Part shown: piece after piece, positions 17,304 through 27,317 of the stretch
How positions within the stretch are numbered: the stretch's first letter is position 1
How the letters are laid out: each line of letters begins with the position of its first letter
Assembly (NCBI RefSeq): GCF_003515775.1
Contig: NZ_QWEI01000004.1
Span: 62,001 to 126,000, forward strand
Source: Ureibacillus yapensis
GTDB taxonomy: Bacteria; Bacillota; Bacilli; Bacillales_A; Planococcaceae
DNA: 64,000 nt
Direction: 5' to 3'
Translations under genes and position numbers: made by a program
The notes under the pieces: model-generated
What the model saw: the letters and a program-made list of their open reading frames with translations, nothing else
Database searches by the model: none
What the model was told of the DNA's origin: nothing

Positions 17304-18842
17304 GTGAATTTAGTTGATTGTGTTCAAAGAATTGCATTGGAACAACCCGATAAAATCGCCTATCATTTTGGGGGAAGCGATACGACTTACAAGGAATTTG
17401 ACCAATTGATAAACCGGTTTGCAGCCGGTTTGCACGAGCTTGGGGTAAATAAAGGGGATCATGTAGCGTTTCTGCTTGGTAATACGCCGCATTATTTGAT
17501 TTCCTTGTATGCAACAATGAAAATCGGGGCCGTTGCCATTCCAATTAATCCGATGTATACGCAGGATGAAATCTCTTATATTATCGAAAATGGAGATGTC
17601 AACGCCGTTATTGCACTAGATTCGTTGTTGCCGTTGGTGAAGGCAGGGGTAAAGCTTTTCCCTGGAATCAAAGCATATATTATTTGTGAAACCACACCGG
17701 ATCTAGAAGGGAAATTTAATGCTTTATCCAATGAGGTGAAGAAAAAGGCATATTTATTCTCTGCCATTGCCGCTTCTTCTCCAAGGAATGAGTCTGTTGA
17801 AATTAAAGAAGATGATGTGGCGATTATTTTATATACCTCCGGAACTACGGGGGTTCCAAAAGGCGCCATGTTGACACATAATAATTTATATTCGAACGCG
17901 CGGGATGTGGCGCAATTTTTCAAAATGACAAAAGATGATCGCGTGATTGCTACATTGCCGTTATTCCATGTTTTTGCACTGACCGTTGTCGTAAATGCGC
18001 CACTTTTCCAAGGTGCCTCAGTTTTGTTGGCCCCGCGTTTTAGTCCGGGAGAGATTTATGAACTAGCTGGCAGCCAAAAAGCAACTGTTTTTGCAGGTGT
18101 ACCGACCATGTTCAATTTCCTTTATCAGTATGAAGGGAATACGGACAACTTTTCCGAATTAAGGCTAGCCATTTCCGGAGGTGCACCGCTCCCGGTACAA
18201 GTACTGTATAATTTCGAAGAGAAATTTAAAATGAGAGTGTCGGAAGGGTATGGCCTTTCAGAAGCCTCGCCTGTTACCTGCTTTAACCCGCCTGAACGGG
18301 AAAGGAAAGCGGGCTCAATTGGTACATCCATTCCACATGTTGAAAACAAGGTAGTCGACGAAAAAGGCGTAGAATTACCCCATGGCGAGGTAGGCGAATT
18401 GATTGTACGCGGCCCGAATGTCATGGAAGGCTATTACAAGATGCCGGAAGAAACGGCAAGTACGATTCGAAATGGTTGGCTGTATACAGGGGATTTGGCA
18501 AAACAAGATGACGAGGGCTATTTTTATATTGTCGATCGCAAAAAAGATATGATCAGCGTTGGTGGGTTCAAAGTATATCCACGTGAGGTAGAGGAAGTGC
18601 TATTCACACATCCAGATGTGATTGAAGCCGCTGTAGTTGGCTATCCGGATGAAAACTTGGGAGAAGCAGTTCATGCTTTCGTTGTCGCCGGAAAGCCCGA
18701 CACAACCGCGTTGGACTTGCAGCAATACTGTGGGGAGCATCTTGTAAAATATAAAGTACCGTCCGTCATTCGATTTTTGGAAGAATTGCCGAAAAGTTCG
18801 ACTGGTAAAGTATTGCGCCGTTCTTTAAAGGAAATCGAATAA
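17304..18842 (+). CDS. lcfB: Long-chain acyl-CoA ligase LcfB
   Basis: An AMP-forming fatty acyl-CoA synthetase of 512 residues. Motifs include the P-loop-like YTSGTTGVPKGAMLTH (about 180-195), GYGLSEASPV, WLYTGDLA and the C-terminal lysine motif KSSTGKVLRR. It is nearly the same length as B. subtilis LcfB (YhfL), which also lies downstream of lplJ. The GTG start at 17304 follows AAAGGGG by nine bases; an ATG 24 bases upstream has no ribosome site. Confidence 0.92.
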   Translation: MNLVDCVQRIALEQPDKIAYHFGGSDTTYKEFDQLINRFAAGLHELGVNKGDHVAFLLGNTPHYLISLYATMKIGAVAIPINPMYTQDEISYIIENGDVNAVIALDSLLPLVKAGVKLFPGIKAYIICETTPDLEGKFNALSNEVKKKAYLFSAIAASSPRNESVEIKEDDVAIILYTSGTTGVPKGAMLTHNNLYSNARDVAQFFKMTKDDRVIATLPLFHVFALTVVVNAPLFQGASVLLAPRFSPGEIYELAGSQKATVFAGVPTMFNFLYQYEGNTDNFSELRLAISGGAPLPVQVLYNFEEKFKMRVSEGYGLSEASPVTCFNPPERERKAGSIGTSIPHVENKVVDEKGVELPHGEVGELIVRGPNVMEGYYKMPEETASTIRNGWLYTGDLAKQDDEGYFYIVDRKKDMISVGGFKVYPREVEEVLFTHPDVIEAAVVGYPDENLGEAVHAFVVAGKPDTTALDLQQYCGEHLVKYKVPSVIRFLEELPKSSTGKVLRRSLKEIE

Positions 18843-18952
18843 AGGAAGGTCGCCAATATACAGTGCTATTTCGGTGGTAAATATGATGGTCTACCTGTAA
18901 AATTAACTATGATTGCACACGTTTAAAAATAATAGAAATGAGGGTTTTATAG

Positions 18953-19420
18953 ATGCCAAAAATGAATGTTGAAAGTTTTAACTTGGATCATACAAAAGTA
19001 GCTGCGCCATATGTACGCCTTGCAGGGATTAAAGAAGGGCAAAACGGTGACGTTGTAAGAAAATATGATGTTCGTTTTAAACAGCCGAACAAAGAGCACA
19101 TGAAAATGGATGCACTACACTCAATCGAGCACTTAATGGCGGAAAATATCCGAAATCATACAGATCATGTAGTTGATATGAGTCCGATGGGATGCCAAAC
19201 AGGCTTTTATTTAACAATGATTAACCACGATAATTATGACGAGGTACTCGACATATTGGAAAAAACACTGCAAGATGTAGTGAATGCAACAGAAGTTCCT
19301 GCATGCAACGAAGTGCAATGCGGCTGGGCTGCAAACCACAGCCTTGAAGGTGCGCAAGAGTTGGCCAAGGAAATCCTTGCTAAACGTGACGAATGGGCAA
19401 CGATTTTTAAAGAAGATTAA
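18953..19420 (+). CDS. luxS: S-ribosylhomocysteine lyase LuxS
   Basis: Cleaves S-ribosylhomocysteine to homocysteine and DPD, the precursor of autoinducer-2, in the methyl cycle. The 155-residue protein has the metal-binding HSIEH (56-60) and C123, and the active-site cysteine in SPMGCQTGF (C81). It is monocistronic with its own terminator. Confidence 0.96.
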   Translation: MPKMNVESFNLDHTKVAAPYVRLAGIKEGQNGDVVRKYDVRFKQPNKEHMKMDALHSIEHLMAENIRNHTDHVVDMSPMGCQTGFYLTMINHDNYDEVLDILEKTLQDVVNATEVPACNEVQCGWAANHSLEGAQELAKEILAKRDEWATIFKED

Positions 19421-19432
19421 GTTTAATGGAAG

Positions 19433-19459
19433 ACAGTCTCGCTGTGAGACTGTTTTTTT
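19433..19459 (+). terminator. Terminator of luxS
   Basis: The stem ACAGTCTC/GAGACTGT is followed by seven T. Confidence 0.9.
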
Positions 19460-19501
19460 ATTCCTAAATATTTGTTAAATAATGTAAAGATTTTAATGCG
19501 G

Positions 19502-19510
19502 TGGTATAAT
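19502..19510 (+). promoter_or_regulatory. Extended -10 promoter of the EAL-HDOD gene
   Basis: TGGTATAAT is a consensus -10 element with the upstream TG extension, 35 bases before the start codon. No clear -35 box is seen. Confidence 0.55.
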
Positions 19511-19545
19511 AGATAAGGAATTTACATAAAAGTGAGGAATTGCCT

Positions 19546-20778
19546 GTGGATGTTTTTTTAGGGAGACAGCCGATATTTAACATAACGGAAGAAATTGTAG
19601 CATATGAGCTGCTTTATCGAAATGGAGATTTAAATATCTTTGATAATTCGGCCAAAGATTCTGCAACGCTGGACGTCTTGGTAAATTTTTTGCTTTCAAT
19701 GGGCAGCGATGAAGTAACAAAAGGGCGTCCGGGTTTTGTGAACTTTACGGAGAATTTATTGATGGATCCTGATGTATTGGAGTTAATTGACCCTTCCAAA
19801 GTAGTCATCGAAATTTTGGAAGATGTTCCTATTACACCAAAATTAGTAGAACGAGTGAAAGAACTTAAACAGCGAAATTTTAAAATGGCGCTGGATGACT
19901 TTATTTTGGCTGACAGCATGGTGGACAATGAAGAGCTTTTCCAGTATATCGACATCATAAAAATTGATTTTCTGGCAACGCCTCTGCTCAAGCGGATGAA
20001 AATCGAAAATCGGGTAAAAAATTCTTTTCCCCATATCGAATTGTTGGCGGAAAAAGTCGAGAACAGAAATCAATTCGATGTAGCAAGACATGCTGGCTAT
20101 ACACTATTTCAAGGCTATTTCTTTGAAAAACCGCAAATCATCAAATCAACGGATATTCCAATGAATACGCTGCAATATTTTCAAATTATGCTCTTGTTTA
20201 GAGAAGAAGTCCCCGATCTCAATAAAATCGCCCAAGCGATTGAGCGGGATGTTTCATTATCTTATAAACTATTAAAAGTGATTAATGATACAGGATATCG
20301 CCTGAAAAAGAAGGTTAGCTCCATAAAACAGGCCATTTTGCTAATTGGGCTTACGGAATTGCGTAAGTTGATTTATTTATTGGCCTTGCGTGAAGGGGAA
20401 ACCTCAAACCCATCGGACTTGTTCAGAGAATTGATGAGAACATCTTTATTTCGCGCGAAGATATGCGAAAATCTGGCGAAACAAAAATTCAAAGAGAACT
20501 ACTCCGAGTATTTTTTGATTGGCATGTTTTCCCTGATTGATGCCCTGCTGCAACGGCCGATGGATGTTATTTTAAAACAGCTTCCTTTTTCGGAAGAAAT
20601 GATCCGCACCATCTGCGGGAAACCAACATCCATGACACCCTACCTCGAATTTAGCATCGCATTGGACAAGCTGGATTTTGAAAGCATAGACCGATTTGCA
20701 CAAGCATTTAATTTGAATAAAGACCAAATTAGCGCTTTGTATACGGAAGCACATGATTGGGCTCTTACATCTATTTAG
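19546..20778 (+). CDS. EAL-HDOD signalling protein (YuxH-like)
   Basis: A 410-residue protein. The N-terminal part (1-200) has an EAL fold but a degenerate active site: the EAL triplet reads ELL (YELLYRNG) and the later metal ligands are reduced. The C-terminal part (about 205-390) is an HDOD domain. B. subtilis YuxH has the same architecture. Degenerate EAL-HDOD proteins usually bind partners rather than cleave c-di-GMP. The GTG at 19546 (seven bases after GTGAGGA) gives the usual MDVFLGRQPIF start; a TTG two codons earlier is too near the site. Confidence 0.85.
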   Translation: MDVFLGRQPIFNITEEIVAYELLYRNGDLNIFDNSAKDSATLDVLVNFLLSMGSDEVTKGRPGFVNFTENLLMDPDVLELIDPSKVVIEILEDVPITPKLVERVKELKQRNFKMALDDFILADSMVDNEELFQYIDIIKIDFLATPLLKRMKIENRVKNSFPHIELLAEKVENRNQFDVARHAGYTLFQGYFFEKPQIIKSTDIPMNTLQYFQIMLLFREEVPDLNKIAQAIERDVSLSYKLLKVINDTGYRLKKKVSSIKQAILLIGLTELRKLIYLLALREGETSNPSDLFRELMRTSLFRAKICENLAKQKFKENYSEYFLIGMFSLIDALLQRPMDVILKQLPFSEEMIRTICGKPTSMTPYLEFSIALDKLDFESIDRFAQAFNLNKDQISALYTEAHDWALTSI

Positions 20779-20782
20779 TTGG

Positions 20783-20820
20783 GGAGGTGTCTCATAAGTA
20801 CCGGGACAGCTCCTTTTTTT
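20783..20820 (+). terminator. Terminator of the EAL-HDOD gene
   Basis: GGAG-g-TGTC pairs with GACA-g-CTCC and is followed by seven T. Confidence 0.8.
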
Positions 20821-20881
20821 GCGGCCAAAGTGGAACGCATCGCTTGCGTATGAAGCCAAAGTTCTCTTTTCCCTTCCCGTT

Positions 20882-20890
20882 TGTTATAAT
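20882..20890 (+). promoter_or_regulatory. Extended -10 promoter of the YitT gene
   Basis: TGTTATAAT, 36 bases before the start codon. No strong -35 box is visible. Confidence 0.5.
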
Positions 20891-20925
20891 CATTGCGGAG
20901 AAAAAGGATTAAAGTGAGGAAATCT

Positions 20926-21786
20926 ATGACTGAAAAGAATAACATCACGTATTCAACAAAAGATATCATTCAGGAATACTTTTATGTACTTCTGGGGGCG
21001 GCGATAATCGCCTTTGGATTTAATGCTTTTTTATTCCCGAATCAAGTCGCGTCCGGGGGAGTTAGCGGGATCAGTACCATTTTAAACGGCCTTTTTGGCT
21101 GGAATGCAGGGGTTGTCCAATATGCATTTAATATTCCGCTCTTTATCGCCGGTGTAGTGGTGCTAGGCAAGAGCTTCGGTTTGAAATCCTTTGTCGGAAC
21201 AGTTTCCCTTCCGTTCTTTGTCATTTTGTTTGATGGGGTTGGCGCACTAACAACCAACGCTTTGCTGGCATCTCTTTTTGGAGGGATTATTGTTGGATTG
21301 GGAATTGGCTTCGTTTTTAAAGGAAACGCTTCGACCGGAGGCACAGATTTATTGGCGCAAATCATTACAAAATATACGGGGCTTACGCTGGGAACCAGTG
21401 TCCTGTTGATCGACGGTCTAATCGCTTTAAGTGCGGCCGTGGTCTTTGACATTGAAAAAGGATTATATGCGTTAATCGGACTTTATGTCACAACCAAAAC
21501 AATCGACCTAGTCCAGTTGGGTGTGAGCCAATCGAAAATGGTCTATATTATCACCAATAAACAAGAAATCATGCGAGATACCATTTATGCCGAAATAGAC
21601 CGCGGGGTAACCAAGGTACCAGCTTTTGGCGGATATACAGGTGAACAAAAACTCATGCTGATGGTAGTTGTGTATCAATCCGAGTTCACAAAGCTGAAAC
21701 AAGTTATCAAAACCGTTGATCCGGAGGCATTCGTGATTGTTTCAGATGCGTATGAGGTGTTGGGGAAAGGTTTTAAAAGGGTATAA
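20926..21786 (+). CDS. YitT-family membrane protein (YvjA-like)
   Basis: A 286-residue protein with five or six N-terminal membrane helices (about residues 18-185) containing the repeated motifs GGVSGIS and STGGTDLLAQI of the YitT family, and a soluble C-terminal DUF2179 domain (about 205-286) with GVTKVPAFGGYTG. The ATG at 20926 follows GTGAGG; an upstream in-frame start lacks a site. In B. subtilis yvjA is next to cccB, as here. The transported substrate is unknown. Confidence 0.85.
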   Translation: MTEKNNITYSTKDIIQEYFYVLLGAAIIAFGFNAFLFPNQVASGGVSGISTILNGLFGWNAGVVQYAFNIPLFIAGVVVLGKSFGLKSFVGTVSLPFFVILFDGVGALTTNALLASLFGGIIVGLGIGFVFKGNASTGGTDLLAQIITKYTGLTLGTSVLLIDGLIALSAAVVFDIEKGLYALIGLYVTTKTIDLVQLGVSQSKMVYIITNKQEIMRDTIYAEIDRGVTKVPAFGGYTGEQKLMLMVVVYQSEFTKLKQVIKTVDPEAFVIVSDAYEVLGKGFKRV

Positions 21787-21876
21787 GTTTGGTATAATAA
21801 CCAGTGTAATCCATATTCTTGTCCTCATTCTGTAAACTGCACGAAGGATTATCATTATTTCTTGGAGGGAAACAAA

Positions 21877-22254
21877 ATGAAAAAAGCATGGTTGGCACTA
21901 GTATTCGGTTCAGCATTATTCTTGGCTGCATGCGGCGGTGGAGATGAAGAAGCGACAAATACGAACAATGAAACAGAAAACACAACAACAGAAAACGAAA
22001 CAACAAATGAAGGAACATCAGGTGAAACTGCAGCTGCAGAAGGAGAAGCGCTTGTTCGGGAAACATGCGCAACTTGCCATGGCGGGAACTTGCAAGGGAT
22101 GGGCAATACGCCAAGTTTAGCGGACGTGGGAAGCCGTCTTTCTGAAGAAGAAATCCATGATGTGATTGTAAATGGACGTGGCGGCATGCCTGGCGGATTG
22201 CTGCAAGGCGAAGAAGCTGAAGCAGCTGCTGCATGGTTGGCGCAACAAAAATAA
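21877..22254 (+). CDS. cccB: Lipid-anchored cytochrome c-551 CccB
   Basis: A 125-residue lipoprotein cytochrome. The signal ends in the lipobox LAAC (Cys19); a flexible Asn/Thr/Glu linker (about 24-55) leads to a single-haem domain with CATCH (64-68) and the distal methionine M104 in GRGGMPGG. It carries electrons on the outer face of the membrane, probably to a cytochrome oxidase. The ATG at 21877 follows TTGGAGGG. It has its own terminator. Confidence 0.9.
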   Translation: MKKAWLALVFGSALFLAACGGGDEEATNTNNETENTTTENETTNEGTSGETAAAEGEALVRETCATCHGGNLQGMGNTPSLADVGSRLSEEEIHDVIVNGRGGMPGGLLQGEEAEAAAAWLAQQK

Positions 22255-22266
22255 TGATTCGTTTCA

Positions 22267-22304
22267 AAGACAAAGCCGGGATCGGAACGGCTTTGTCTTT
22301 TTTA
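22267..22304 (+). terminator. Terminator of cccB
   Basis: The 11-bp stem AGACAAAGCCG/CGGCTTTGTCT is followed by T residues. Confidence 0.9.
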
Positions 22305-22411
22305 TTTGGTTAGGCAATGGAGTAGAGCAGTTTGAATGGGGCAAGATTTCTGTACAGGATGCGATGTCCTGGCGATAAAGTGGGGATTGAGCGAGTTTGC
22401 AGGAGAACGTT

Positions 22412-22770
22412 CGATTAGGGAATGGGAATAGTTTTTAGGAAAACACTCGATTAGAGAAAATCTAAAGAGATGTTTAGAGATAGATAGCAGGAATACATTC
22501 AATTAGAGAATTCTAAAGTCTTGTTTGATGAAGGTTTCTATGTTCTAAACGCCGATTTAGAGTCACTACATGTTCAAACGGTCGAATAGCCGCGTTCAAA
22601 ACGCCCATTTAGAGTCACTACATGTCCAAACGGTCGAATAGCCGCGTTCAAAACGCCGATTAAGAGTTACTACATTTCCAAACGGTCGAATAGCCACCAT
22701 CAAAATGCCGTTACAAAGCAAGCCCAAGCGAAACCGGTCCAATAAATACGTACGTCTAAAATCCCACTTC
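22412..22770. repeat. 52-bp tandem array C
   Basis: Degenerate tandem units between cccB and hprK. The anchor CGATTTAGAG (or a variant) lies at 22448, 22500, 22553, 22605, 22657, 22709 and about 22764, with an off-phase relative at 22412. Units 22553-22708 are the best preserved (GTCGAATAGCCGCGTTCAAA shared). The rest of the 22305-22943 interval holds no gene that I can support. The reverse complement of array D resembles this unit, sharing CGA-TAG, TTTAG and AAACGGT at matching positions. Confidence 0.9.
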
Positions 22771-22943
22771 AAGCCACACCAGTACAACAGCAAAAATTTA
22801 AAAGCAAACTCAAAGATCCCAAATAGAAAAAACCAACCCAATCTTTCGGAAATAGATTAATTTAAATACAAACTTTCTGGTACATGCTAAAATAAGGACT
22901 ATATGCTAGCAAACTTAATAGCAAAGGCAGGGACGATAAACCA

Positions 22944-23882
22944 GTGATTCAAGTAACGACAAAAGAAATGCAAGAAAAATTCAACTTAACGTTAGTAAGT
23001 GGACACGAAGGAATTGGCCGATATATTACAACGAGCGATATTTCCAGACCTGGCCTTGAGATGGCTGGCTATTTTACGCATTACCCGGCAAAACGCGTGC
23101 AATTGATCGGCAAGACGGAATTGTCCTTTTTTGAGATGCTTCCAACCGAATTAAAAAAAGAACGAATGCTGAAACTTTGTTCACAGGATACACCTGCGAT
23201 TGTTGTTTCAAGGGAGATGCCCGTCCCGGAAGAGCTAATCCATGCATCCAACCAAAATGATGTTCCGGTATTAACGACTTCGATGAAAACGACGCAATTT
23301 TCAAGCAGGCTAACGAATTACCTTGAGAGTAAACTGGCACCCACAGCGGCAGTTCATGGCGTACTCGTGGATGTCTATGGAATTGGCGTGCTCATTATAG
23401 GGAAAAGCGGCGTAGGGAAAAGTGAAACTGCGCTTGAGCTCATTAAAAAGGGCCATCGCTTGGTTGCGGATGATTCGGTAGAAATTCGACAAGAGGCCGA
23501 AGATTTAATTATTGGAAGCCCGCCCCCTCTATTGGAACATTTGCTGGAAATCCGGGGAATCGGGATCATTGATATTATGACCTTATTTGGAGCCAGCGCC
23601 ATTCGCCCCTATAAGCGTATTACCCTGATTATTGAGCTGGAAAACTGGGATCCCGAAAAAGCTTACGATCGTTTAGGGTTGGATGAAGAAAAAATGAGAA
23701 TCATCGATACCGATATTACAAAATTAACGATTCCTGTCCAGCCAGGCCGAAATGTATCGGTTATTATCGAAGTAGCCGCCATGAATTACCGCCTGAAGAA
23801 AATGGGGATTAATACGGCACAAGAATTTTCGAGAAGATTGGATGAAGTGATTGCTATCCAAGATGAAATTGATGATTACTAG
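22944..23882 (+). CDS. hprK: HPr kinase/phosphorylase HprK
   Basis: Phosphorylates Ser46 of HPr and Crh, and reverses the reaction, according to glycolytic state; it is the sensor of carbon catabolite repression. The 312-residue product has the P-loop GKSGVGKS (153-160), His138 in [10 protein letters not shown] and the family signature [11 protein letters not shown] (201-211). The GTG start has only a weak AGGGA site. Its substrate Crh is encoded at 38509. First gene of hprK-lgt-ppaX-yvoF. Confidence 0.96.
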   Translation: MIQVTTKEMQEKFNLTLVSGHEGIGRYITTSDISRPGLEMAGYFTHYPAKRVQLIGKTELSFFEMLPTELKKERMLKLCSQDTPAIVVSREMPVPEELIHASNQNDVPVLTTSMKTTQFSSRLTNYLESKLAPTAAVHGVLVDVYGIGVLIIGKSGVGKSETALELIKKGHRLVADDSVEIRQEAEDLIIGSPPPLLEHLLEIRGIGIIDIMTLFGASAIRPYKRITLIIELENWDPEKAYDRLGLDEEKMRIIDTDITKLTIPVQPGRNVSVIIEVAAMNYRLKKMGINTAQEFSRRLDEVIAIQDEIDDY

Positions 23883-23908
23883 CACTAAGTATTGAGAGGG
23901 GCTTTTTA

Positions 23909-24772
23909 ATGCAATATACATTACTTGCCATTGACCCTATTGCCTTTTCGATAGGGATTCTAGATGTAAGATGGTATGGTCTGCTGATTGCCTTCGGTAT
24001 TGTATTGGCATATATCGTGGGTCAACGAGAGGCCGTGAAACGAGGATTGCCGGAAGATTTCCTGGCAGATTTGCTGATTTGGGCGATTCCGATTTCGATT
24101 GCTTCTGCCCGCATTTACTATGTGGCCATGAAGTGGGACTATTATGGCGCCCATCCGGAGAAAATCATCCAGATTTGGAATGGCGGCATTGCGATTCATG
24201 GTGCATTGATCGGAGCTGTGATTACCGCCTATATTTTCTGCAAAAAGAAAAATGTTAGTTTCCTGAAGGTTGCGGACATCGCGGCACCAAGTATTCTGAT
24301 TGGCCAAATTATTGGCCGCTGGGGCAACTTTATGAACCAGGAGGCTTTCGGTGGGCCGGTATCGCGCGAATATTTGGAAAGTTTGATGCTTCCAAACTGG
24401 ATTATTGAACAAATGTATATTGAGGAACTCGCTACATATGTACATCCAACCTTCTTATATGAATCCGTTTGGAATTTTATTGGATTGATTATTTTGCTTG
24501 CTTTAAGAAGAGTGAACCTGCATCGCGGGGAAATCTTCTTCAGCTATATGATTTGGTACTCCATTGGCCGTTTCTTTATCGAAGGCATGAGAACGGACAG
24601 CTTATATTTGATTGGGGAATTGCGTTCGGCTCAAGTTGTATCCATATTGGCAATTGTAATTGCGGTAACGGCCATTGTTTATAGAAGACTAAAGGTCCGA
24701 CCAATCGTTCGATATTTGGATGAAGAGAAAGTTGATCAGAAGAAAAAGAATCAAACAAGCAAGAAAAAGTAA
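23909..24772 (+). CDS. lgt: Prolipoprotein diacylglyceryl transferase Lgt
   Basis: Transfers diacylglycerol from phosphatidylglycerol to the lipobox cysteine of prelipoproteins such as CccB and the YtkA-like protein in this window. It has 287 residues, seven hydrophobic segments, and the Lgt signature [16 protein letters not shown] (about 137-152) with HPTFLYES after it. The C-terminus is a Lys-rich cytoplasmic tail. It starts 26 bases after hprK with GAGAGGGG. Confidence 0.95.
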   Translation: MQYTLLAIDPIAFSIGILDVRWYGLLIAFGIVLAYIVGQREAVKRGLPEDFLADLLIWAIPISIASARIYYVAMKWDYYGAHPEKIIQIWNGGIAIHGALIGAVITAYIFCKKKNVSFLKVADIAAPSILIGQIIGRWGNFMNQEAFGGPVSREYLESLMLPNWIIEQMYIEELATYVHPTFLYESVWNFIGLIILLALRRVNLHRGEIFFSYMIWYSIGRFFIEGMRTDSLYLIGELRSAQVVSILAIVIAVTAIVYRRLKVRPIVRYLDEEKVDQKKKNQTSKKK

Positions 24773-24802
24773 TAAGCGATTTATAAGGAGATGCACAGCC
24801 TG

Positions 24803-25438
24803 ATGAAAGCACTACTTTTTGATTTTGATGGAACATTGCTCGATACAAATGAGTTGATCATTCAAACATTTATGCATGTACTGGAAGAAAGATTTCCTGG
24901 GCAATATTCGCCAAAAGATTGCATAAACTTTATTGGTCCGTCATTATATGAAACATTTGAACAATTAACCCCTGATGAAGTGGAAGATATGGTAGAGAAA
25001 TATCGACTATGGAATCAAACGCACCATGATGAATTAGTAACCGAGTTTGATGGTGTGGTTCCTACTTTGGAGCAATTAAAAGAACAAGGCATTCGAATGG
25101 CGATTGTGTCCACAAAAAGAAGGGATACAATTGAAAAAGGTCTGAATCTTATGGGAGCAAAACATCTCTTTGAATTCTGGATTGGGTTGGATGATGTAAA
25201 GAACGTGAAACCTCATCCGGAGCCTGTTCTTTTGGCCATCGAGAAATTGGGGGTCGAGAAAGAAGATGTGATGATGATTGGAGATAATTATCATGATATC
25301 GAAGCAGGGAAAAACGCAGGAGTGAAATCTGCCGGTGTTGCTTGGTCCCTTAAAGGTGAAGAGTTTTTAATGCAATATAATCCGGACTACATGCTGCAGC
25401 ATATTTCCGACTTATTAACGATTGTGAAGGAGTCATAG
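24803..25438 (+). CDS. ppaX: Pyrophosphatase PpaX (HAD family)
   Basis: Hydrolyses pyrophosphate released by the phosphorylase activity of HprK, its operon partner. The 211-residue HAD protein has motif I DFDGTLLDT at the N-terminus, motif II VSTKRR, and motif III/IV with KPHPEP and MIGDNYHDIEAG. The ATG at 24803 gives a start equivalent to B. subtilis PpaX; an ATG at 24791 overlaps AAGGAG. Confidence 0.93.
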   Translation: MKALLFDFDGTLLDTNELIIQTFMHVLEERFPGQYSPKDCINFIGPSLYETFEQLTPDEVEDMVEKYRLWNQTHHDELVTEFDGVVPTLEQLKEQGIRMAIVSTKRRDTIEKGLNLMGAKHLFEFWIGLDDVKNVKPHPEPVLLAIEKLGVEKEDVMMIGDNYHDIEAGKNAGVKSAGVAWSLKGEEFLMQYNPDYMLQHISDLLTIVKES

Positions 25439-25442
25439 GCAT

Positions 25443-25952
25443 ATGAGAAAAACGGAGCGATATTCAGTCCAAGGTGGAAACTCATTATGGAATGTATATA
25501 AAACAGTGTCATTCTGGAAGGTGATGAAATGCTTTATTTTCATTCAAATAGGGCGTATTACACCTTTTATGAGTTTGAAAAATTGGATTTATCGTACGTT
25601 TTTGCATATGAAAATCGGTGAAAGAACTTCCCTTGCCCTGATGGTCATGCCGGACACGATGTTTCCTGAAAGAATTTCAATAGGGAATAATACAATCATC
25701 GGGTTCAATACCACTATATTGGCTCACGAATATTTAATTGAAGAATATCGGTTGGGTGATGTGAAAATTGGCAGCGAGGTCATGATCGGGGCGAATACCA
25801 CAATCTTGCCGGGTGTCGAAATAGGTGATGGCGCCATCGTTTCTGCGGCAACCTTGGTCCACAAGGATGTTCCTGCAGGATCTATGGTGGGCGGAAATCC
25901 TATGCGCATTATTTACACTGCCGAGCAGATGGCCGAAAGAAGAAAACAATAA
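25443..25952 (+). CDS. yvoF: Left-handed beta-helix acyltransferase YvoF
   Basis: A 169-residue hexapeptide-repeat protein (repeats about 75-150: IGNNTIIGFNTTI, VKIGSEVMIGANTTI, VEIGDGAIVSA). It ends with the usual GGNPMRII loop. The catalytic His is likely in ILAHEYL. The acceptor is not known. It starts four bases after ppaX; the operon ends at the following terminator. Confidence 0.85.
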   Translation: MRKTERYSVQGGNSLWNVYKTVSFWKVMKCFIFIQIGRITPFMSLKNWIYRTFLHMKIGERTSLALMVMPDTMFPERISIGNNTIIGFNTTILAHEYLIEEYRLGDVKIGSEVMIGANTTILPGVEIGDGAIVSAATLVHKDVPAGSMVGGNPMRIIYTAEQMAERRKQ

Positions 25953-25955
25953 CAA

Positions 25956-25996
25956 AGAATCCAGAAGCCGCGAAGGGCTTTTGGATTCTTTTTTTA
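25956..25996 (+). terminator. Terminator of hprK-lgt-ppaX-yvoF
   Basis: AATCCAGAAGCC pairs with GGCTTTTGGATT and is followed by a T run. Confidence 0.9.
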
Positions 25997-26046
25997 TGTT
26001 TTTATAGCAAAATTAAGGGATAATATGAAATAGTCATAATCTTATG

Positions 26047-26071
26047 AACCAATCTAATTGACGAATTGGTT
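26047..26071. promoter_or_regulatory. Candidate operator over the his -35 box
   Basis: The perfect inverted repeat AACCAAT (26047-26053), 11 bases, ATTGGTT (26065-26071) brackets the -35 hexamer. A dimeric repressor bound here would block RNA polymerase. No T-box or leader-peptide attenuator is visible instead. Confidence 0.5.
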
Positions 26072-26086
26072 TATATTCGATAAAAT
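26058..26086 (+). promoter_or_regulatory. Promoter of the histidine operon
   Basis: TTGACG (26058-26063), exactly 17 bases, TAAAAT (26081-26086), 61 bases before hisZ. Confidence 0.75.
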
Positions 26087-26147
26087 ACTTTCATATATTA
26101 ATTCTCTAATTCTCTAGCGCACTAAAGTAAAATTGGTAGGATGTGGT

Positions 26148-27317
26148 ATGATGTCATCGATAAAAATGTTTGAAAAGCCATTAGGAATGCGTGATACATT
26201 CCCGATTCCATATGAAAAAACAGAGGAAGTACGTCAAACAGGACGTGATTTCTTGCGTTCGCGCGGATTTGATTTTATTCAAACGCCAAGCTTGGAGTAT
26301 TTCGATACCGTTGGAAAGGCATCTGCAATTTATGATGCTTCCTTATTTAAACTAGTAGATAGCCAAGGAAATACTTTAGTGCTGCGTCCTGATATGACGA
26401 CGCCAATTGCACGTGTGGCTACATCTAAATTATTGAAAGAAAAAATTCCATTGCGCCTGGCGTATTTTGCGAATGTTTTCCGCGCCCAGCAAACGGAAGG
26501 CGGACGCCCTGCTGAATTTGGCCAAATGGGGATTGAAATCATCGGCGACAAAAGTGTCTATGCAGATGCAGAAGTCATCGTTACGGCCGTTCATTTAATC
26601 CAAGCTTTTGGCATTGATTCTTTCAAGATTACAATTGGACATGCAGGCGTGCTGAATTGTATTTTAAGAGATTACACCGACAGCAAGGATCAAGAAGATA
26701 CATTAAGAAGTTTACTGGTGAAACGCAATTACGTTGGCTTTGAAGAGGCCGTAGAATCGTTTGATTTACCAAAAACAAAATCGGACGCATTGCTGCAATT
26801 CATTAGCGAAGCAACAAATTTCGCTTCCATCACTGACATTGAAAAATATGTTCGGAAAAACAATGAACTTGATTATATGCAGCAATTGTTAGAGTTGATC
26901 GATACAGCCGGGTTGTCAGAGTATGTGGCACTGGACTTTACTTTATCCAGCCATATGAATTACTACACAGGCATGTTGTTTGAAGTGTTTGCAGATGGCA
27001 GCGGCTTTGCATTGGGTAACGGCGGACGATACGATGGCTTATTGAAGCATTTTGGCAGCGAAGTGGGTGCAACCGGCTTTGGCCTGCGTGTGGACCGGCT
27101 GCTGGAAGTGATTCCTTCCAAACCATCTGCTGCACAAACAGTGGCCGTGCTATTTGAAGATGAAGCTTTCTCGAAAGCTTTACAAACGGCAAATGCTTTA
27201 AGAGAAGAAGGGAAACGGGTTACGTTGCAGTCGCAAAAAGGTTTGGTGAATGTAGAGGCATTCACGAATCACTTTGACGAAGTTGTTACTGTCAGTCAGG
27301 AGGATTTAGCAAAATGA
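26148..27317 (+). CDS. hisZ: ATP phosphoribosyltransferase regulatory subunit HisZ
   Basis: A histidyl-tRNA-synthetase paralogue that pairs with the short-form HisG to make the first, histidine-inhibited enzyme of the pathway. The 389-residue product keeps class II motif-like segments ([32 protein letters not shown]). The ATG at 26148 is six bases after GGTAGGA; a second ATG follows directly. Its stop overlaps hisG by four bases. Confidence 0.93.
   Translation: MMSSIKMFEKPLGMRDTFPIPYEKTEEVRQTGRDFLRSRGFDFIQTPSLEYFDTVGKASAIYDASLFKLVDSQGNTLVLRPDMTTPIARVATSKLLKEKIPLRLAYFANVFRAQQTEGGRPAEFGQMGIEIIGDKSVYADAEVIVTAVHLIQAFGIDSFKITIGHAGVLNCILRDYTDSKDQEDTLRSLLVKRNYVGFEEAVESFDLPKTKSDALLQFISEATNFASITDIEKYVRKNNELDYMQQLLELIDTAGLSEYVALDFTLSSHMNYYTGMLFEVFADGSGFALGNGGRYDGLLKHFGSEVGATGFGLRVDRLLEVIPSKPSAAQTVAVLFEDEAFSKALQTANALREEGKRVTLQSQKGLVNVEAFTNHFDEVVTVSQEDLAK

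Noticed and set aside
19546-20778. Active c-di-GMP phosphodiesterase
   Set aside because: The EAL triplet is ELL and other metal ligands are not kept, so catalysis is unlikely.
25997-26147. T-box riboswitch before hisZ
   Set aside because: There is no T-box sequence or specifier stem; the leader after the promoter is only about 55 bases.
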